This document shows, one piece after another, positions 42,372-51,168 of a stretch of DNA of 64,000 bases. A program made the position numbers and the translations under genes. The notes below the pieces were generated by a model. It was not told the origin of the DNA. It saw nothing but the letters and a program-made list of their open reading frames with translations, and searched no databases. Each line of letters opens with the position of its first letter. The first letter of the stretch is position 1. Source of the DNA: JAIQFV01 sp041494885 (GTDB taxonomy: Bacteria; Acidobacteriota; Terriglobia; JAIQFV01); NCBI GenBank assembly GCA_041494885.1, contig JBGQBO010000009.1, positions 1 to 64,000 of the forward strand. The letters run 5' to 3'.

Positions 42372-43085
42372 CTACTGCACCTCCGCCGATTCTCTTTCAT
42401 CATCGCTCAACACGCGGCCGTCAAAAAGATGGATCGTTCTTTCTGCGGCCCGGGCAAAGCGAGGGTCGTGGGTAACCATGCAGATGGTGGCTCCTTTGTG
42501 GTGAAGCTCATGGAGGAGTTCCATGACAGCTTCGCTGTTCTTGGAGTCCAGGTTTCCGGTGGGTTCGTCAGCCAGAAGAATGGAGGGTTCCCCCACCAGG
42601 GCCCGAGCCACGGCGACGCGCTGCTGTTGTCCGCCGGACAGTTGACTTGGGAGGTGCTTGACACGATGAGCCATGCCGACTTTTTCGAGCGCGTCCACCA
42701 CCCGCTGTTTGCGCTCCGCCGCCCGCATGCCACGGTATGTCAACGGCAACTCCACGTTTTCGAAAACAGTCAGGTCGCCGATCAGGTTGAAACTCTGGAA
42801 TACAAAACCAATCTCGCGATTTCTTACCCGTGCTCTTTCGGAACGGTCCAGGGATTCGACGGCATTACCACTCAACCAGTATTTTCCCTCGGTCGGAGTG
42901 TCCAGCAGGCCCAAAATCGAAAGGAGAGTCGATTTGCCGCAGCCCGAGGGCCCTGCAATTGCAACAAATTCTCCCTGTTTGATCTCCAGGTGGGTCCCTT
43001 CAAGGGCATGAGTCTCTACTTCGTCGGTAAAAAAGACCTTGCTGACTGCTTCCATGCGAATAATGGCGGGGTTCAGAGAGTTCAT
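42372..43085 (-). CDS. ABC transporter ATP-binding protein (MacB/LolD family)
   Basis: The 237-aa ATPase has Walker A GPSGCGKST, the Q-loop VFQSFNLIG, signature LSGGQQQR, Walker B ILLADEPTGNLDS and the H-switch VTHDPRFA. This is the MacB/LolD/FtsE group that powers lipoprotein export or macrolide/peptide efflux. ATG 43085 has AGGAGC. No permease is adjacent, so the partner is encoded elsewhere, perhaps by ADOP-type permeases like the one at 63261. The downstream genes encode a sigma54 two-component system. Confidence 0.93.
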   Translation of the reverse strand: MNSLNPAIIRMEAVSKVFFTDEVETHALEGTHLEIKQGEFVAIAGPSGCGKSTLLSILGLLDTPTEGKYWLSGNAVESLDRSERARVRNREIGFVFQSFNLIGDLTVFENVELPLTYRGMRAAERKQRVVDALEKVGMAHRVKHLPSQLSGGQQQRVAVARALVGEPSILLADEPTGNLDSKNSEAVMELLHELHHKGATICMVTHDPRFARAAERTIHLFDGRVLSDDERESAEVQ

Positions 43086-43112
43086 TCGTTGTCAGCTCCT
43101 GTGTGGTATTGA

Positions 43113-43143
43113 GACTTCCGAAGTCCTGTGGACTTCGGAAGTC
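43113..43143. repeat. perfect 14-bp stem hairpin upstream of the ABC ATPase
   Basis: GACTTCCGAAGTCC-TGT-GGACTTCGGAAGTC forms a perfect 14-base-pair stem with a three-base loop. It lies 28 bases upstream of the ATPase start on the leader side. No T-run follows, so a terminator is unlikely; a regulator-binding site or leader structure is possible. Confidence 0.65.
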
Positions 43144-43282
43144 GGGTGTAACTAGACTTGGACAGAGGTTAACCCTGTCTCCAACACAAGATTAGACGAG
43201 GGCGGACTCCGTTTAGTTCCGTGGAAAACGAAATAATCTCTATGGCTCGAGAGAAACCAGGAGATCTTCACCTCGGGTGGAA

Positions 43283-44122
43283 TTACTTGGATTTCTTCCG
43301 AATGTAGATGTTCCCGTTGAAGGTCTTGAACTGCATCTCCGGCCCACCCCCATTAATGGTCCCATTCATGGTCTTATCCATCCGGAACCGGTAGGCACCC
43401 CCTTTGCCGCGGGAATCCTCGCCAACAGGTTTGCGGGCAGCTTGGGTCATGCTGATGTCAAAGTCGCTGTAAATCTCCCCCTGGTCGGACCTCATCGCCA
43501 CGTTGGCCTTGATATCCGGGGGGAAGGTGACATCAATATTTCCATTCAGGGAACTGAACGACATGGATTTAGCGGGATCCACCTTCGTTAGACTGACAAC
43601 AACATTGCCGTTCAAAGCATGGGCGACCACGCTCCCCGAGACATTGGTGAGTGCTACAGCCCCATTGATGTCATTGACTTCAATCTCACCTTCCACCTGT
43701 TCGATTTTGATATCGCCATCGTTCACCGTTCTTAATTGCAGTGAGGTGTGAAAGGGAACTTGAATCGTCAAGTCGACCGGCCTGTTGAGTGAACTGGTCC
43801 CCACACTGATCACATTATTCTCCTCTTCAACGTTTAGACCGGAGGCGGTGTTGGGGATTCGCTTCATCCCTTCGGCTTCAGCTCGTCCTCGGCCATGAGA
43901 GCGGCTCTCCGAGCGGCCTTGTGCTTCCACGATGACTTCCTTGCCGGCGTACCCTTTGACCGTAATACTGCCGGCCAAAAGGCCGACTTTGACAGTTCCC
44001 GGCCGCGAAGCGTCGCTGAATGGGACGGTGGCTTTGTCTGAATAGTTTTCCTCCGCGAAACACAGAGCTCCGGTCAGCATGAGAGCCAGGCCCGTGAGAC
44101 AGAGCAGGTTGCCTTTTTTCAT
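43283..44122 (-). CDS. DUF4097 beta-strand repeat protein, secreted, 279 aa
   Basis: The signal peptide (LLCLTGLALMLTGALCFA) is followed by a beta-helix-like repeat rich in G-N/D-I/V units (LRTVNDGDIKIEQVEGEIEVNDINGAVALTNVSGSV, in pieces). This is the putative-adhesin DUF4097 fold, often linked with stress-related membrane genes. A disordered Arg/Ser-rich insert (RSESRSHGRGRAEAEG) interrupts it. It lies downstream of a paralogue (44147-45022), an anti-sigma factor and an ECF sigma gene, all the same direction. The final gene of that operon. Confidence 0.85.
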   Translation of the reverse strand: MKKGNLLCLTGLALMLTGALCFAEENYSDKATVPFSDASRPGTVKVGLLAGSITVKGYAGKEVIVEAQGRSESRSHGRGRAEAEGMKRIPNTASGLNVEEENNVISVGTSSLNRPVDLTIQVPFHTSLQLRTVNDGDIKIEQVEGEIEVNDINGAVALTNVSGSVVAHALNGNVVVSLTKVDPAKSMSFSSLNGNIDVTFPPDIKANVAMRSDQGEIYSDFDISMTQAARKPVGEDSRGKGGAYRFRMDKTMNGTINGGGPEMQFKTFNGNIYIRKKSK

Positions 44123-44146
44123 TGGAATTCTCCCTGGGTTTGATCT

Positions 44147-45022
44147 TTACCGTTTGGTGATGCGAATGTCTCCATTAAAGGCATCAAATTTGAGTTCTGG
44201 ACCACCCGAACCAACCCGGGCGCCAAAGAATCGATTACTTTTGTAAATAAACTTACCATCATGCCGTTCCTGGATCGGGGTGAGGTTAGGAAGCGCGGTG
44301 ACTGGAAAATCCGTATACGCACCCCCATTAAAGGTCTTGAATCGCAGGTCGGCGGACAGGTCGGGACGAAATGCAACCTCCACATTACCGTTGAGCGAGC
44401 CGAAGGAGGATTCCGCATTGGGATTCCTGCTGAAGAGCACATTCACACCGCCGTTCACTGCATAAACCCGCCCGGAGCCGGCGACTTCTTTCATCTTGAC
44501 CCCGCTGTTAACGTTCTCGACATCGTATTTCCCCTCCACATTCTCGATGCTGATTTCTCCATGGTTGACCGTCCGGAGATAGAGATCGGAATGTCTCGGG
44601 ACCTTGACGTGGAAGTCAAAGTTGACGACATATCCTTCCAAACGCCATCCCCGATGACTGATCGATCCGTCTTTGCATCGGAAAGGACCGTCCACGAATA
44701 ACTCGATGGCATTGCCTTTTTCTGAGATCTTGAGTTCGACCTCCTTTTTTGCCACCTGTAGGTCTTCCCTGGAGCGTGCACGCGTGGTTTTCTCCACTAC
44801 CAGGAGGACGCTGTCGCCATCATATCCACTCACCTGGATCGGTCCATCCACGTTGTCGATCTTCAATTCGCGCGTCCCTGACGGATTTGGGTATGTCAGG
44901 GTCTTCTGGATGGTTTCTTTTTCGACAATCGGCAGGTCTCGGTCGGGCCAGTCGGAGCCATAAGCGAAGACGGTGACGATCAGCACGGTGAGGGCGGTAA
45001 GGATCCATACGAAATTCTTCAT
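44147..45022 (-). CDS. DUF4097 beta-strand repeat protein, exported, 291 aa
   Basis: An N-terminal hydrophobic signal (FVWILTALTVLIVTVFAYG) precedes a beta-helix-like DUF4097 region (YLRTVNHGEISIENVEGKYDVEN, VNGGVNVLFSRNPNAESSFGSLNGNVEV). It is about 25 per cent similar in layout to the neighbour 43283-44122, suggesting tandem duplication. It follows the anti-sigma factor gene by 13 bases. Probably periplasmic; function unknown. Confidence 0.85.
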   Translation of the reverse strand: MKNFVWILTALTVLIVTVFAYGSDWPDRDLPIVEKETIQKTLTYPNPSGTRELKIDNVDGPIQVSGYDGDSVLLVVEKTTRARSREDLQVAKKEVELKISEKGNAIELFVDGPFRCKDGSISHRGWRLEGYVVNFDFHVKVPRHSDLYLRTVNHGEISIENVEGKYDVENVNSGVKMKEVAGSGRVYAVNGGVNVLFSRNPNAESSFGSLNGNVEVAFRPDLSADLRFKTFNGGAYTDFPVTALPNLTPIQERHDGKFIYKSNRFFGARVGSGGPELKFDAFNGDIRITKR

Positions 45023-45035
45023 GATGCGATTCTCC

Positions 45036-45854
45036 TTAACTCAGCTTCTGGAGGCCCCATTGAGCTCTTTCCCGCACCACTTTGTTCAGGTCCTGGTCGC
45101 GGGTGAGTTGCTTGAGAACGTCGATGGATTGCCGCTCCTGCAACTGAACCAGCAAATCGATCACGGCGATTTGGACCAGGGGCGAGTCCTGCCTGGGAAG
45201 TGTTTCGATAAGGGCTTTTCTTACGTTGGGCTCACTGGAAAAGCGGTACAGCGCATCAATGGCCGCAAGCCGTACATCCACGTTGGGGTCGTAATTCAAG
45301 GTCTGCAAGAGGGCCGATAGAAGCTCCGGGTCCGGATGAATAACCTGGTTGCTCCAACTCACGCCTTTCAGCCGTTCACTGGCCGACTGTTGCTTCAAGA
45401 GGGAGACGGTTACCATCTGGCGCATGTCGTGGACCTCTTCACGGAGCTGGGCGAGCTCGTCATGGTGGTTGGAGGTAGTGGGCTTGTAAACGTATCCTCC
45501 CAGAAACCCCACCATCAACAGCACCGCAGCGAACCCAAGCTGGAATGCTGGCCGGCGAAGGGGCAGCTTGCCCAGCCAGCTTCTCGCCGCATCCCGCCAT
45601 CGACGTGATGGCTTGGCCTGATCCAGCCCTTGCTGGTAGCCTTCAAGCATGGCGTAGAAACGGGGCCGGAGGGCGGCACTGGGCTTTTCCTCTGGGAATT
45701 CGCCGAGCTTCATCCAGACGGTACTCAGGCTTTCATTCTCATCCCGGCAGGGTGGGCAGTTGGCCAGATGGGACTGAATATCTGTCTTGGTATTCTCATC
45801 GAGAGCTTCAGCCCAAAAATCCGGAAAAAGGTCTCTTACCGCGTCGCATTTCAT
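45036..45854 (-). CDS. zf-HC2 anti-sigma factor with C-terminal HEAT-like repeats
   Basis: The N-terminal zinc-binding anti-sigma module (HLANCPPCRDE, the H-x3-C-x2-C signature near residues 29-36) is followed by a linker, one membrane helix (FAAVLLMVGFLGGYVY), and a C-terminal helical repeat domain with HEAT-like units (PNVDVRLAAIDALYRFSSEP, SPLVQIAVIDLLVQLQE). The sensor part is thus periplasmic. The start overlaps the ECF sigma stop by ATGA. It should hold the sigma factor inactive until a signal releases it. Confidence 0.9.
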   Translation of the reverse strand: MKCDAVRDLFPDFWAEALDENTKTDIQSHLANCPPCRDENESLSTVWMKLGEFPEEKPSAALRPRFYAMLEGYQQGLDQAKPSRRWRDAARSWLGKLPLRRPAFQLGFAAVLLMVGFLGGYVYKPTTSNHHDELAQLREEVHDMRQMVTVSLLKQQSASERLKGVSWSNQVIHPDPELLSALLQTLNYDPNVDVRLAAIDALYRFSSEPNVRKALIETLPRQDSPLVQIAVIDLLVQLQERQSIDVLKQLTRDQDLNKVVRERAQWGLQKLS

Positions 45855-46432
45855 GACACCCTCTCACCTGTGAGTTCAAAATAGCTTTCTCTCAGATCCT
45901 GCATGGCACGAAAGACTCTTGCCTTAACACTGGGAACTGAGCATCCGAGAATTTCAGCGATCTCTTCGTGTTTCAGATTGTGAAACCGCGTAAGCAGAAG
46001 GACTTCACGTTTCTCCGGAGAGATCCGGGTCAGGGCGTCCTTCAGGAACCGCGCTTCCTGGTTCTGGACCACTTGTTCGCCCGGGGTGGGATCAGGGCTG
46101 GCATAATCCGTGGCTTCTTCTTCATTCAAATCACCCTCTCGACGGTGTTTTCTGAAGTGATCCACGCGCAGGTTGCGTGCAATCTGGAACATCCAGGTCG
46201 TGAACAGGCTCTCTCCGCGATAGGTATGTCGATACTTGAGGAGCCGCACAAAGACTTCCTGGACCAGGTCCTCGCTGAGTGTCCGGTCCCCTGTGAGACG
46301 CAGTAGAAAGCTGAACAGCATTCCATGGTGACGCTCGAACAGAATGCCGAGCTTCCCCACGTCTCCATCCCGCACCTGCTGCATTAATGACTGATCGGTC
46401 AGTGAACTCACGCCCTTGGATGCCTCGCTCAT
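45851..46432 (-). CDS. ECF RNA polymerase sigma factor
   Basis: This 193-aa protein has sigma-70 region 2 (LFERHHGMLFSFLLRLTGDRTLSEDLVQEVFVRLLKY in parts; DLVQEVF typical of region 2.2, TTWMFQIARNLRVDHFR of 2.4) and region 4 (LTRISPEKREVLLLTRFHNLKHEEIAEILGCSVPSVKARVFRAM, in parts). It directs RNA polymerase to stress promoters. It is the first gene of an operon with its anti-sigma factor and two DUF4097 genes. No -35/-10 element of ECF type was identified upstream. Confidence 0.93.
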   Translation of the reverse strand: MSEASKGVSSLTDQSLMQQVRDGDVGKLGILFERHHGMLFSFLLRLTGDRTLSEDLVQEVFVRLLKYRHTYRGESLFTTWMFQIARNLRVDHFRKHRREGDLNEEEATDYASPDPTPGEQVVQNQEARFLKDALTRISPEKREVLLLTRFHNLKHEEIAEILGCSVPSVKARVFRAMQDLRESYFELTGERVS

Positions 46433-46569
46433 CGTCCGGTCACTTATGTATACTGAAGAAATTCTAAAAGGTTACAGGATAACTGGGGAATTCTCTGGAA
46501 GGACTACGGAAGGTGACATTCGAGAGGGTCCCTCGAACACAAGGGACTGCACGCTCTTCCCGCCCCATC

Positions 46570-47271
46570 TCATTTCACATCCACGGTGGCCAGGTACCTT
46601 TCGATACTCATCTGAGCGCCATCTTGTGCCCGGATCGAAATGAACGTCAGGGAGGGCTTGCGGGGATAGATATACGCGTGCACCCAAAGTGTTTGCCGGG
46701 CATTCGTCAACTTCACCAGAGCGCGTTTCACTTTGGCAGGGCCGAGGACCTGGTCTTTGAACACAAGGTTGTCAGCTTTGAATCCGGCCTTGGATGCAAA
46801 TCCTACCAGGAACCCCCTCACCAGTCCGATTTCAAACACCCCGTCCGGCGGCTTCGGGTTCCGATCCGAAGTGACAATAAGTTCAATCGCAGGGGGCCCG
46901 CCCGGGACTATGCAAATAAAATGGCGTGTGTCGTAGCGATCGGAACGTTTTCCCTCAACCTCGGTCCATTTGCTCGCCTTGGAAAATGGGGACACAACGG
47001 TTCCATCACGGATCAGGATTTTGCCGGCAGGAGTAATTGTCGCTGTGGGGCGTTCTTCCGCGGCAGAATGCACATCCGCCGGAGCAAACGCGAGAATGAA
47101 CGAGAGGGCAGTGCTCAGGAGAAAGAACCTGCGATAAGGAGGGAGAGGTTTCGAAATCGGGAAGGATCGAACGCGGTTCAAGAAGGACGCGCCTGGTGCT
47201 CTCTGATCCTTTGACCCGAGAGACCACCGGCCACGGCTGCAGGCATCAATTTTTCTTGTGTTTTTGTCCAT
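46570..47271 (-). CDS. secreted protein of unknown function, 233 aa
   Basis: The N-terminus has a long basic stretch before a signal-type hydrophobic helix (FFLLSTALSFILAFAPADVHSA), so the true start may be internal. The mature part is beta-rich with ILIRDGTVVSPFSK and HAYIYPRKPSLTFISIRAQDG. No family recognised. It overlaps the hotdog thioesterase gene by 26 bases. The start at ATG 47271 is uncertain. Confidence 0.55.
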   Translation of the reverse strand: MDKNTRKIDACSRGRWSLGSKDQRAPGASFLNRVRSFPISKPLPPYRRFFLLSTALSFILAFAPADVHSAAEERPTATITPAGKILIRDGTVVSPFSKASKWTEVEGKRSDRYDTRHFICIVPGGPPAIELIVTSDRNPKPPDGVFEIGLVRGFLVGFASKAGFKADNLVFKDQVLGPAKVKRALVKLTNARQTLWVHAYIYPRKPSLTFISIRAQDGAQMSIERYLATVDVK

Positions 47272-47713
47272 GATGAATCCGGGCATAGGTCAGTGTGTGA
47301 TGGGTCAGCAGTCGACCTGCTTCATTTTTACATTCGGCGACTCCATAAATCCGGCTCTCGCCCAGCTTGAGGATTCTTGCAGTGCAACAGACATTCTCCT
47401 CCCTAGCGGGATTAAGAAAAGCCGTGGTCATTTCGGAGGTAACCGATACGGCGTCACTCCCCAGTTGAGTCATGATGGCCAACCACATTGCGACGTCGGC
47501 TGCGGTCATAAAGATGGCCCCGGCGACGATTCCTCCGGGTCGCTCCATGGATTTCATGAAGGGGACAAGAAGCGTGCATATCCCACTGGAGAATGAGTGC
47601 AGTTTGAAATGATAGATCCGGGCAAAAGCGGACTCCGACAGAACCCGCTTGAGTTCCTTTTCTGTCACGCGCAATTTCGATTGTGCCTTACTTGGCTCAA
47701 TAACGCTTCGCAT
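47246..47713 (-). CDS. PaaI-like hotdog-fold thioesterase, 155 aa
   Basis: The start ATG 47713 follows GGGAGCAGGTG; the open frame continues upstream to 47848 without a better start. A hotdog domain is visible: helix FARIYHFKLHSFSSGICTLLVPF, then RPGGIVAGAIFMTAADVAMWLAI (the catalytic-helix region of PaaI-type thioesterases), then strands (VTSEMTTAFLNPAREE, CCTARILKLGESRIYGVAECKN). It should hydrolyse acyl-CoA thioesters; the acyl group is unknown. Neighbours are a secreted protein and a class II aldolase. Confidence 0.75.
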   Translation of the reverse strand: MRSVIEPSKAQSKLRVTEKELKRVLSESAFARIYHFKLHSFSSGICTLLVPFMKSMERPGGIVAGAIFMTAADVAMWLAIMTQLGSDAVSVTSEMTTAFLNPAREENVCCTARILKLGESRIYGVAECKNEAGRLLTHHTLTYARIHHGQKHKKN

Positions 47714-47866
47714 CACCTGCTCCCTCTCGGCATTACCCTGTGCCCGAATAACGGGCGGTTGGGAGTTTGCGGAATGAGCGGGTCTAATCATTTCCTTTGA
47801 AATGAATATCGATGACGCACATGAATTCTCCATCTCAGCCCATTCCATGCAAGTTTCCGAAGGTCA

Positions 47867-48637
47867 TTATTCTTTGTACGAGGGATCGATCCGGTCGAGC
47901 TTGCGGAGCAACCCCGGCCATGCCAACTGAGCCCCGAGTCCCACCGTCACGGCTTCCAGTTGCCCGGAGACGCGTGTTATTATCGGCTCCCGCACCAAAA
48001 CCAGTCCTCCCCCGCCGGATTGAGCGAGAATTTGAATCCTGCAGGCCCGTTCCAGGGTGAACATCGCGAGGAAGGCATCCGCTGGAGTCCGGCCAACCGT
48101 CAGAAGGCCATGGTTCCTCAGGATCAAGTAAGTCTTGGTTCCCAGGTTCGCGACCAGCCGCGGCTTTTCATCTTCATCCAGCGCCAACCCCTCGTAGTCG
48201 TGGTAGGCCAGCGAGGTGAGACAGATGAGGGACGGCTGCGAAATCGGGAGCAGGCCGCCCTTCTGCGCGGAGACAGCGATGCCGGACTCGGTATGCAGGT
48301 GCATCACGCACAACGCATTTTCCCGCGCAGCATGCACGGCGCTGTGAATGGTGAAACCCGCGGGATTGATGAAGTAAGGGGTGTCCATCATCACCTTGCC
48401 GTCGAGTCCGACTTTCACCAGACTGGATGCCGTGATTTCGTCGAACAGCATCCCGTAAGGGTTAATCAGGAAGTGATGCTCCGGTCCGGGGACCCGGACA
48501 GAAATATGCGTGAAGATGAGATCGTCCCAGCCGTAGTGAGCCACCAGACGATAGGCGGCCGCCAGGTCGACGCGCGCCTGCCACTCTTCGGACGATACCA
48601 GCTCGCGGACGGATGTTGTCTTCTGAGCTTTACTCAT
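47867..48637 (-). CDS. class II aldolase/adducin family protein
   Basis: This 256-aa protein starts at ATG 48637 with GGAGGAG; the frame extends upstream to 48832 over the end of the next gene. Metal-binding histidines are present in VMHLHTESGIAVSA and in LRNHGLLTVGRT, with FTHISVRVPGPEHHFLINPYG typical of the family. It could be an aldolase/epimerase/decarboxylase, or adducin-like; substrate unknown. It lies 110 bases downstream of the alpha/beta hydrolase gene, same strand. Confidence 0.88.
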   Translation of the reverse strand: MSKAQKTTSVRELVSSEEWQARVDLAAAYRLVAHYGWDDLIFTHISVRVPGPEHHFLINPYGMLFDEITASSLVKVGLDGKVMMDTPYFINPAGFTIHSAVHAARENALCVMHLHTESGIAVSAQKGGLLPISQPSLICLTSLAYHDYEGLALDEDEKPRLVANLGTKTYLILRNHGLLTVGRTPADAFLAMFTLERACRIQILAQSGGGGLVLVREPIITRVSGQLEAVTVGLGAQLAWPGLLRKLDRIDPSYKE

Positions 48638-48747
48638 AGCACTCCTCCAGCCTGAAAGTTCTTGAGAATCTGAGGTCCAAAAATCCAGGCCTGCCCGAAC
48701 ACTCTTTGGAAAGATAACCTTCTCTATACGACACCACGCCCTTGGCG

Positions 48748-49659
48748 TCAAGCGTTGAGGATTTGCCGAATAAATTGAACAGTGGCTGACATCACCTGTT
48801 TCGGCTGGTCGCGATGCGGCGAGTGGCCGCAACCCGCCAGCACGAGCGACTTTGCGGGGCCTCTCACCAGCGTCACTACGGCATCGACCTGCTGGAGGGT
48901 CCCGTACTCATCTTCTTCGCCCTGAATCACCAGCAAGGGCGCTTCAATCCTGGTCAAATACTCCTCGATATTCCACTGGCGAAAATCCGGTCTCAGCCAT
49001 ACCTCCGTCCATGTCCTGAACATCGAATCGGTATTTGCACCGTGATACCGGGCAAGCCGCTCTCGCACGTCACCGGGTTCGTACCCTTTCTGCTCGGGTG
49101 TCAGCGATTGTGCATTTCTATGAGAAGAAGTTTGGCGGGACCCTCTTCCAGCGTGAGTCTTTTGGGTTGGGCCTGCGTGCCGTCCCGCGATGCGGGCGAT
49201 GCTTTCGATGCAAACGGGTTCGACGAAGACATGTGGCGCTTCGAGGACCAGCCCGCGGACGGATCGAGGGTGAGCCCCGGCATAGATAATCGCGATTGAC
49301 GCCCCGTCGCTGTGTCCGAAAAGGATGAAGTCGTGCAGGTCGAAGTGCTCGATCACGGCAGGAAGGATTCGGAGCGCTTCGTCGTGCATAAAGCGGACCG
49401 TTCGTGGCCTGCGGACCGGATCGGAATCGCCATAGCCGCGGCGGCTGTAAACAAGGGCGCCACAGCCGCTCTCGCGGGCGATGAGATCGGGGAAATCCCG
49501 CCACATTCCCACACAGCCAAGCCCTTCGTGCAGGAACACGATCGTTGGGGTTTCACCCGGCTTCGGTCCGATCCAGCGATATTCAAGGCGCTGGCCGAGG
49601 ACCTCGAAGACCATTGGTCCGTCCTTGCGCTCTTTCTCCGTTTCAACCTTGACCGTCAT
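48748..49659 (-). CDS. alpha/beta hydrolase with a 30-residue insertion
   Basis: This 303-aa alpha/beta-hydrolase has the nucleophile elbow GHSDGAS, oxyanion region FLHEGLGCVGMW, a late acid (GEEDEYG) and histidine (GCGHSPH). Between residues about 160 and 195 an unusual stretch (GRHAGPTQKTHAGRGSR, TSSHRNAQSLTPE) interrupts the cap region; in related hydrolases the segments before and after it (CIESIARI and DVRERLARYH) are nearly adjacent. The inserted DNA is in frame. The start at ATG 49659 has no strong SD. It precedes a class II aldolase gene. Confidence 0.82.
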   Translation of the reverse strand: MTVKVETEKERKDGPMVFEVLGQRLEYRWIGPKPGETPTIVFLHEGLGCVGMWRDFPDLIARESGCGALVYSRRGYGDSDPVRRPRTVRFMHDEALRILPAVIEHFDLHDFILFGHSDGASIAIIYAGAHPRSVRGLVLEAPHVFVEPVCIESIARIAGRHAGPTQKTHAGRGSRQTSSHRNAQSLTPEQKGYEPGDVRERLARYHGANTDSMFRTWTEVWLRPDFRQWNIEEYLTRIEAPLLVIQGEEDEYGTLQQVDAVVTLVRGPAKSLVLAGCGHSPHRDQPKQVMSATVQFIRQILNA

Positions 49660-49785
49660 GGTGCCGCCCGGGAGCCGGTTCTTGCCATTCGCTCCCTGCT
49701 TCGCTCTTCAGTTCCAGCAGCAAAAATTCCGATGGATGAAATGGTAAGGCACCGTTTATGAATCGTCTTGTGATTCTGATCGTCA

Positions 49786-50499
49786 CTACCGCAATTCAAC
49801 GGTACCCCGTGGGCTGTTAACGGTTGCGATGAGTGCAGGCGCCGGGCCCGGCTGCACTGGAAGGTCGAGCCCAAGCGCGCCGAGTATTTTTTGGACTCGT
49901 TCCGCATCGGGATGTTTCGCCTGCAGGTTGATCAGCGTGACGCCTTTAGCGGCAGTGCTGGCGGGATGGCAAGTTTTCCCCCAGTCAATGAAGAAGGGCA
50001 CGATTCCATCGGCCAAAATCGTGCGTGGATCCGTGAATCGCCAGGATAGATCGACGCCGTCCGGTCGTCGTCGGCTCCCGGAAAGGACCTCTCCCAGCTT
50101 CACACTCTGACGTCGGGACTCGCTGACCAGATGCTCCAAATCCGTGCCCTTTGCTGCCCACGCCACAAGTCGGGGGGCTTCGAGAGGATCGATACCGAAC
50201 GGGCGAGGTTCTTGCGGGTTTGGTTGAGCGGGATCGGGCCCGATAATCTCCAGGTAGGAAGCGGGACCCAGCGCGATCAGGGCGTTGCGGGTTCCCCGGC
50301 CGGGATGCTGACCTCCCGGCGTCGCCCGCACCCCCAGTAATTTTGCGAGCTGCTCAATCCCGGCATCCAAGTCCGGTGTCCCATACACGAGGTGATCGAC
50401 TCTGGCCAGCAGTTCACCCGGGCCTTTCGGTCTTGAGTTGCTGCCTGCTACTATCACGCCGAAGAGGGTCCCGAATAATGCGATCCACCACTTATTCAT
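49786..50499 (-). CDS. glyoxalase-like domain protein with N-terminal hydrophobic segment
   Basis: The 237-aa protein starts at ATG 50499 with GGAGC upstream. A short hydrophobic segment (WIALFGTLFGVIVAG) acts as a signal or anchor. The body is a glyoxalase-like (PF13468-type) domain: RVDHLVYGTPDLDAGIEQLAKLLG, then SYLEIIGPDP and a C-terminal second half (VTLINLQAKHPDAERVQKILGALG). Substrate unknown. It lies in a leftward row with another VOC gene (50692-51087). Confidence 0.82.
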   Translation of the reverse strand: MNKWWIALFGTLFGVIVAGSNSRPKGPGELLARVDHLVYGTPDLDAGIEQLAKLLGVRATPGGQHPGRGTRNALIALGPASYLEIIGPDPAQPNPQEPRPFGIDPLEAPRLVAWAAKGTDLEHLVSESRRQSVKLGEVLSGSRRRPDGVDLSWRFTDPRTILADGIVPFFIDWGKTCHPASTAAKGVTLINLQAKHPDAERVQKILGALGLDLPVQPGPAPALIATVNSPRGTVELR

Positions 50500-50691
50500 A
50501 GAGGCTCCATAAGGACCAGGAATTCGACGATCGCCTATTAAAGAGAAAGGCAGCGAGAACAAGATGCATGATTAGGTGCCCGTTGCACGTTGGGTGTCGC
50601 TGACCCCAAACTGTCGGGGTCTACGATGTCAACTCGATGGGTTTTCTGGCTTAATCAAGAGTCCTCTTTCACGAAAGTCGGCGGGGCCTTA

Positions 50692-51087
50692 TCAGGATCT
50701 CTTCAATTCCAGGAGGTCCCACCGGTTCCCGTAGAGGTCGACGAAGATGGCGACCGTGCCGCAGGGCTCGTGTCGCGGCTCTTCCGTGAAATGAATCCCG
50801 CGTGAACTCAAATCGTGATAATCGCGCCAAAAATCATCCGTGTGCAGGAACAAGAACACCCGCCCCCCCGTTTGATTCCCGATCCGGCTTGCCTGTTCCG
50901 GAGTGGCCGCCTTGGCGAGGAGCAGAGCTGTTTCCGCCGTCCCCGGCGGGGCGACAAGAACCCACCGCTTTCCGCCTTCCAGCAGGGTGTCCTCGATCAG
51001 GTTAAAGCGGAGTACCCCCGTGTAAAACGCGATGGCTTCATCATAATCCCGGACCACGAGGGCGATGCAGCCGATCTTTTGCTTCAT
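50692..51087 (-). CDS. VOC family protein (extradiol dioxygenase-like), 131 aa
   Basis: One VOC module: ALVVRDYDEAIAFYTGVLRF at the N-terminus, then VFLFLHTDDFWRDYHDL and TVAIFVDLYGNRWDLLEL. Typical of lactoylglutathione lyase/bleomycin resistance relatives. The ATG at 51087 follows GGAAG. The protein from 51169-51465 is upstream on the same strand, 81 bases away, possibly cotranscribed. Confidence 0.85.
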   Translation of the reverse strand: MKQKIGCIALVVRDYDEAIAFYTGVLRFNLIEDTLLEGGKRWVLVAPPGTAETALLLAKAATPEQASRIGNQTGGRVFLFLHTDDFWRDYHDLSSRGIHFTEEPRHEPCGTVAIFVDLYGNRWDLLELKRS

Positions 51088-51168
51088 GACAATTCTGCTT
51101 CCCGGCGTCCTCTTGCAAACGCCACCCCGACGTGCATTTTTTCCAAGATGTGGGCAAATGAAACCAGG

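Noticed and set aside
46513..47214. 233-aa plus-strand frame opposite the secreted unknown protein
   Set aside because: The minus strand has a signal peptide and continues the operon direction; the plus frame is Arg/His/Pro-rich like a shadow.
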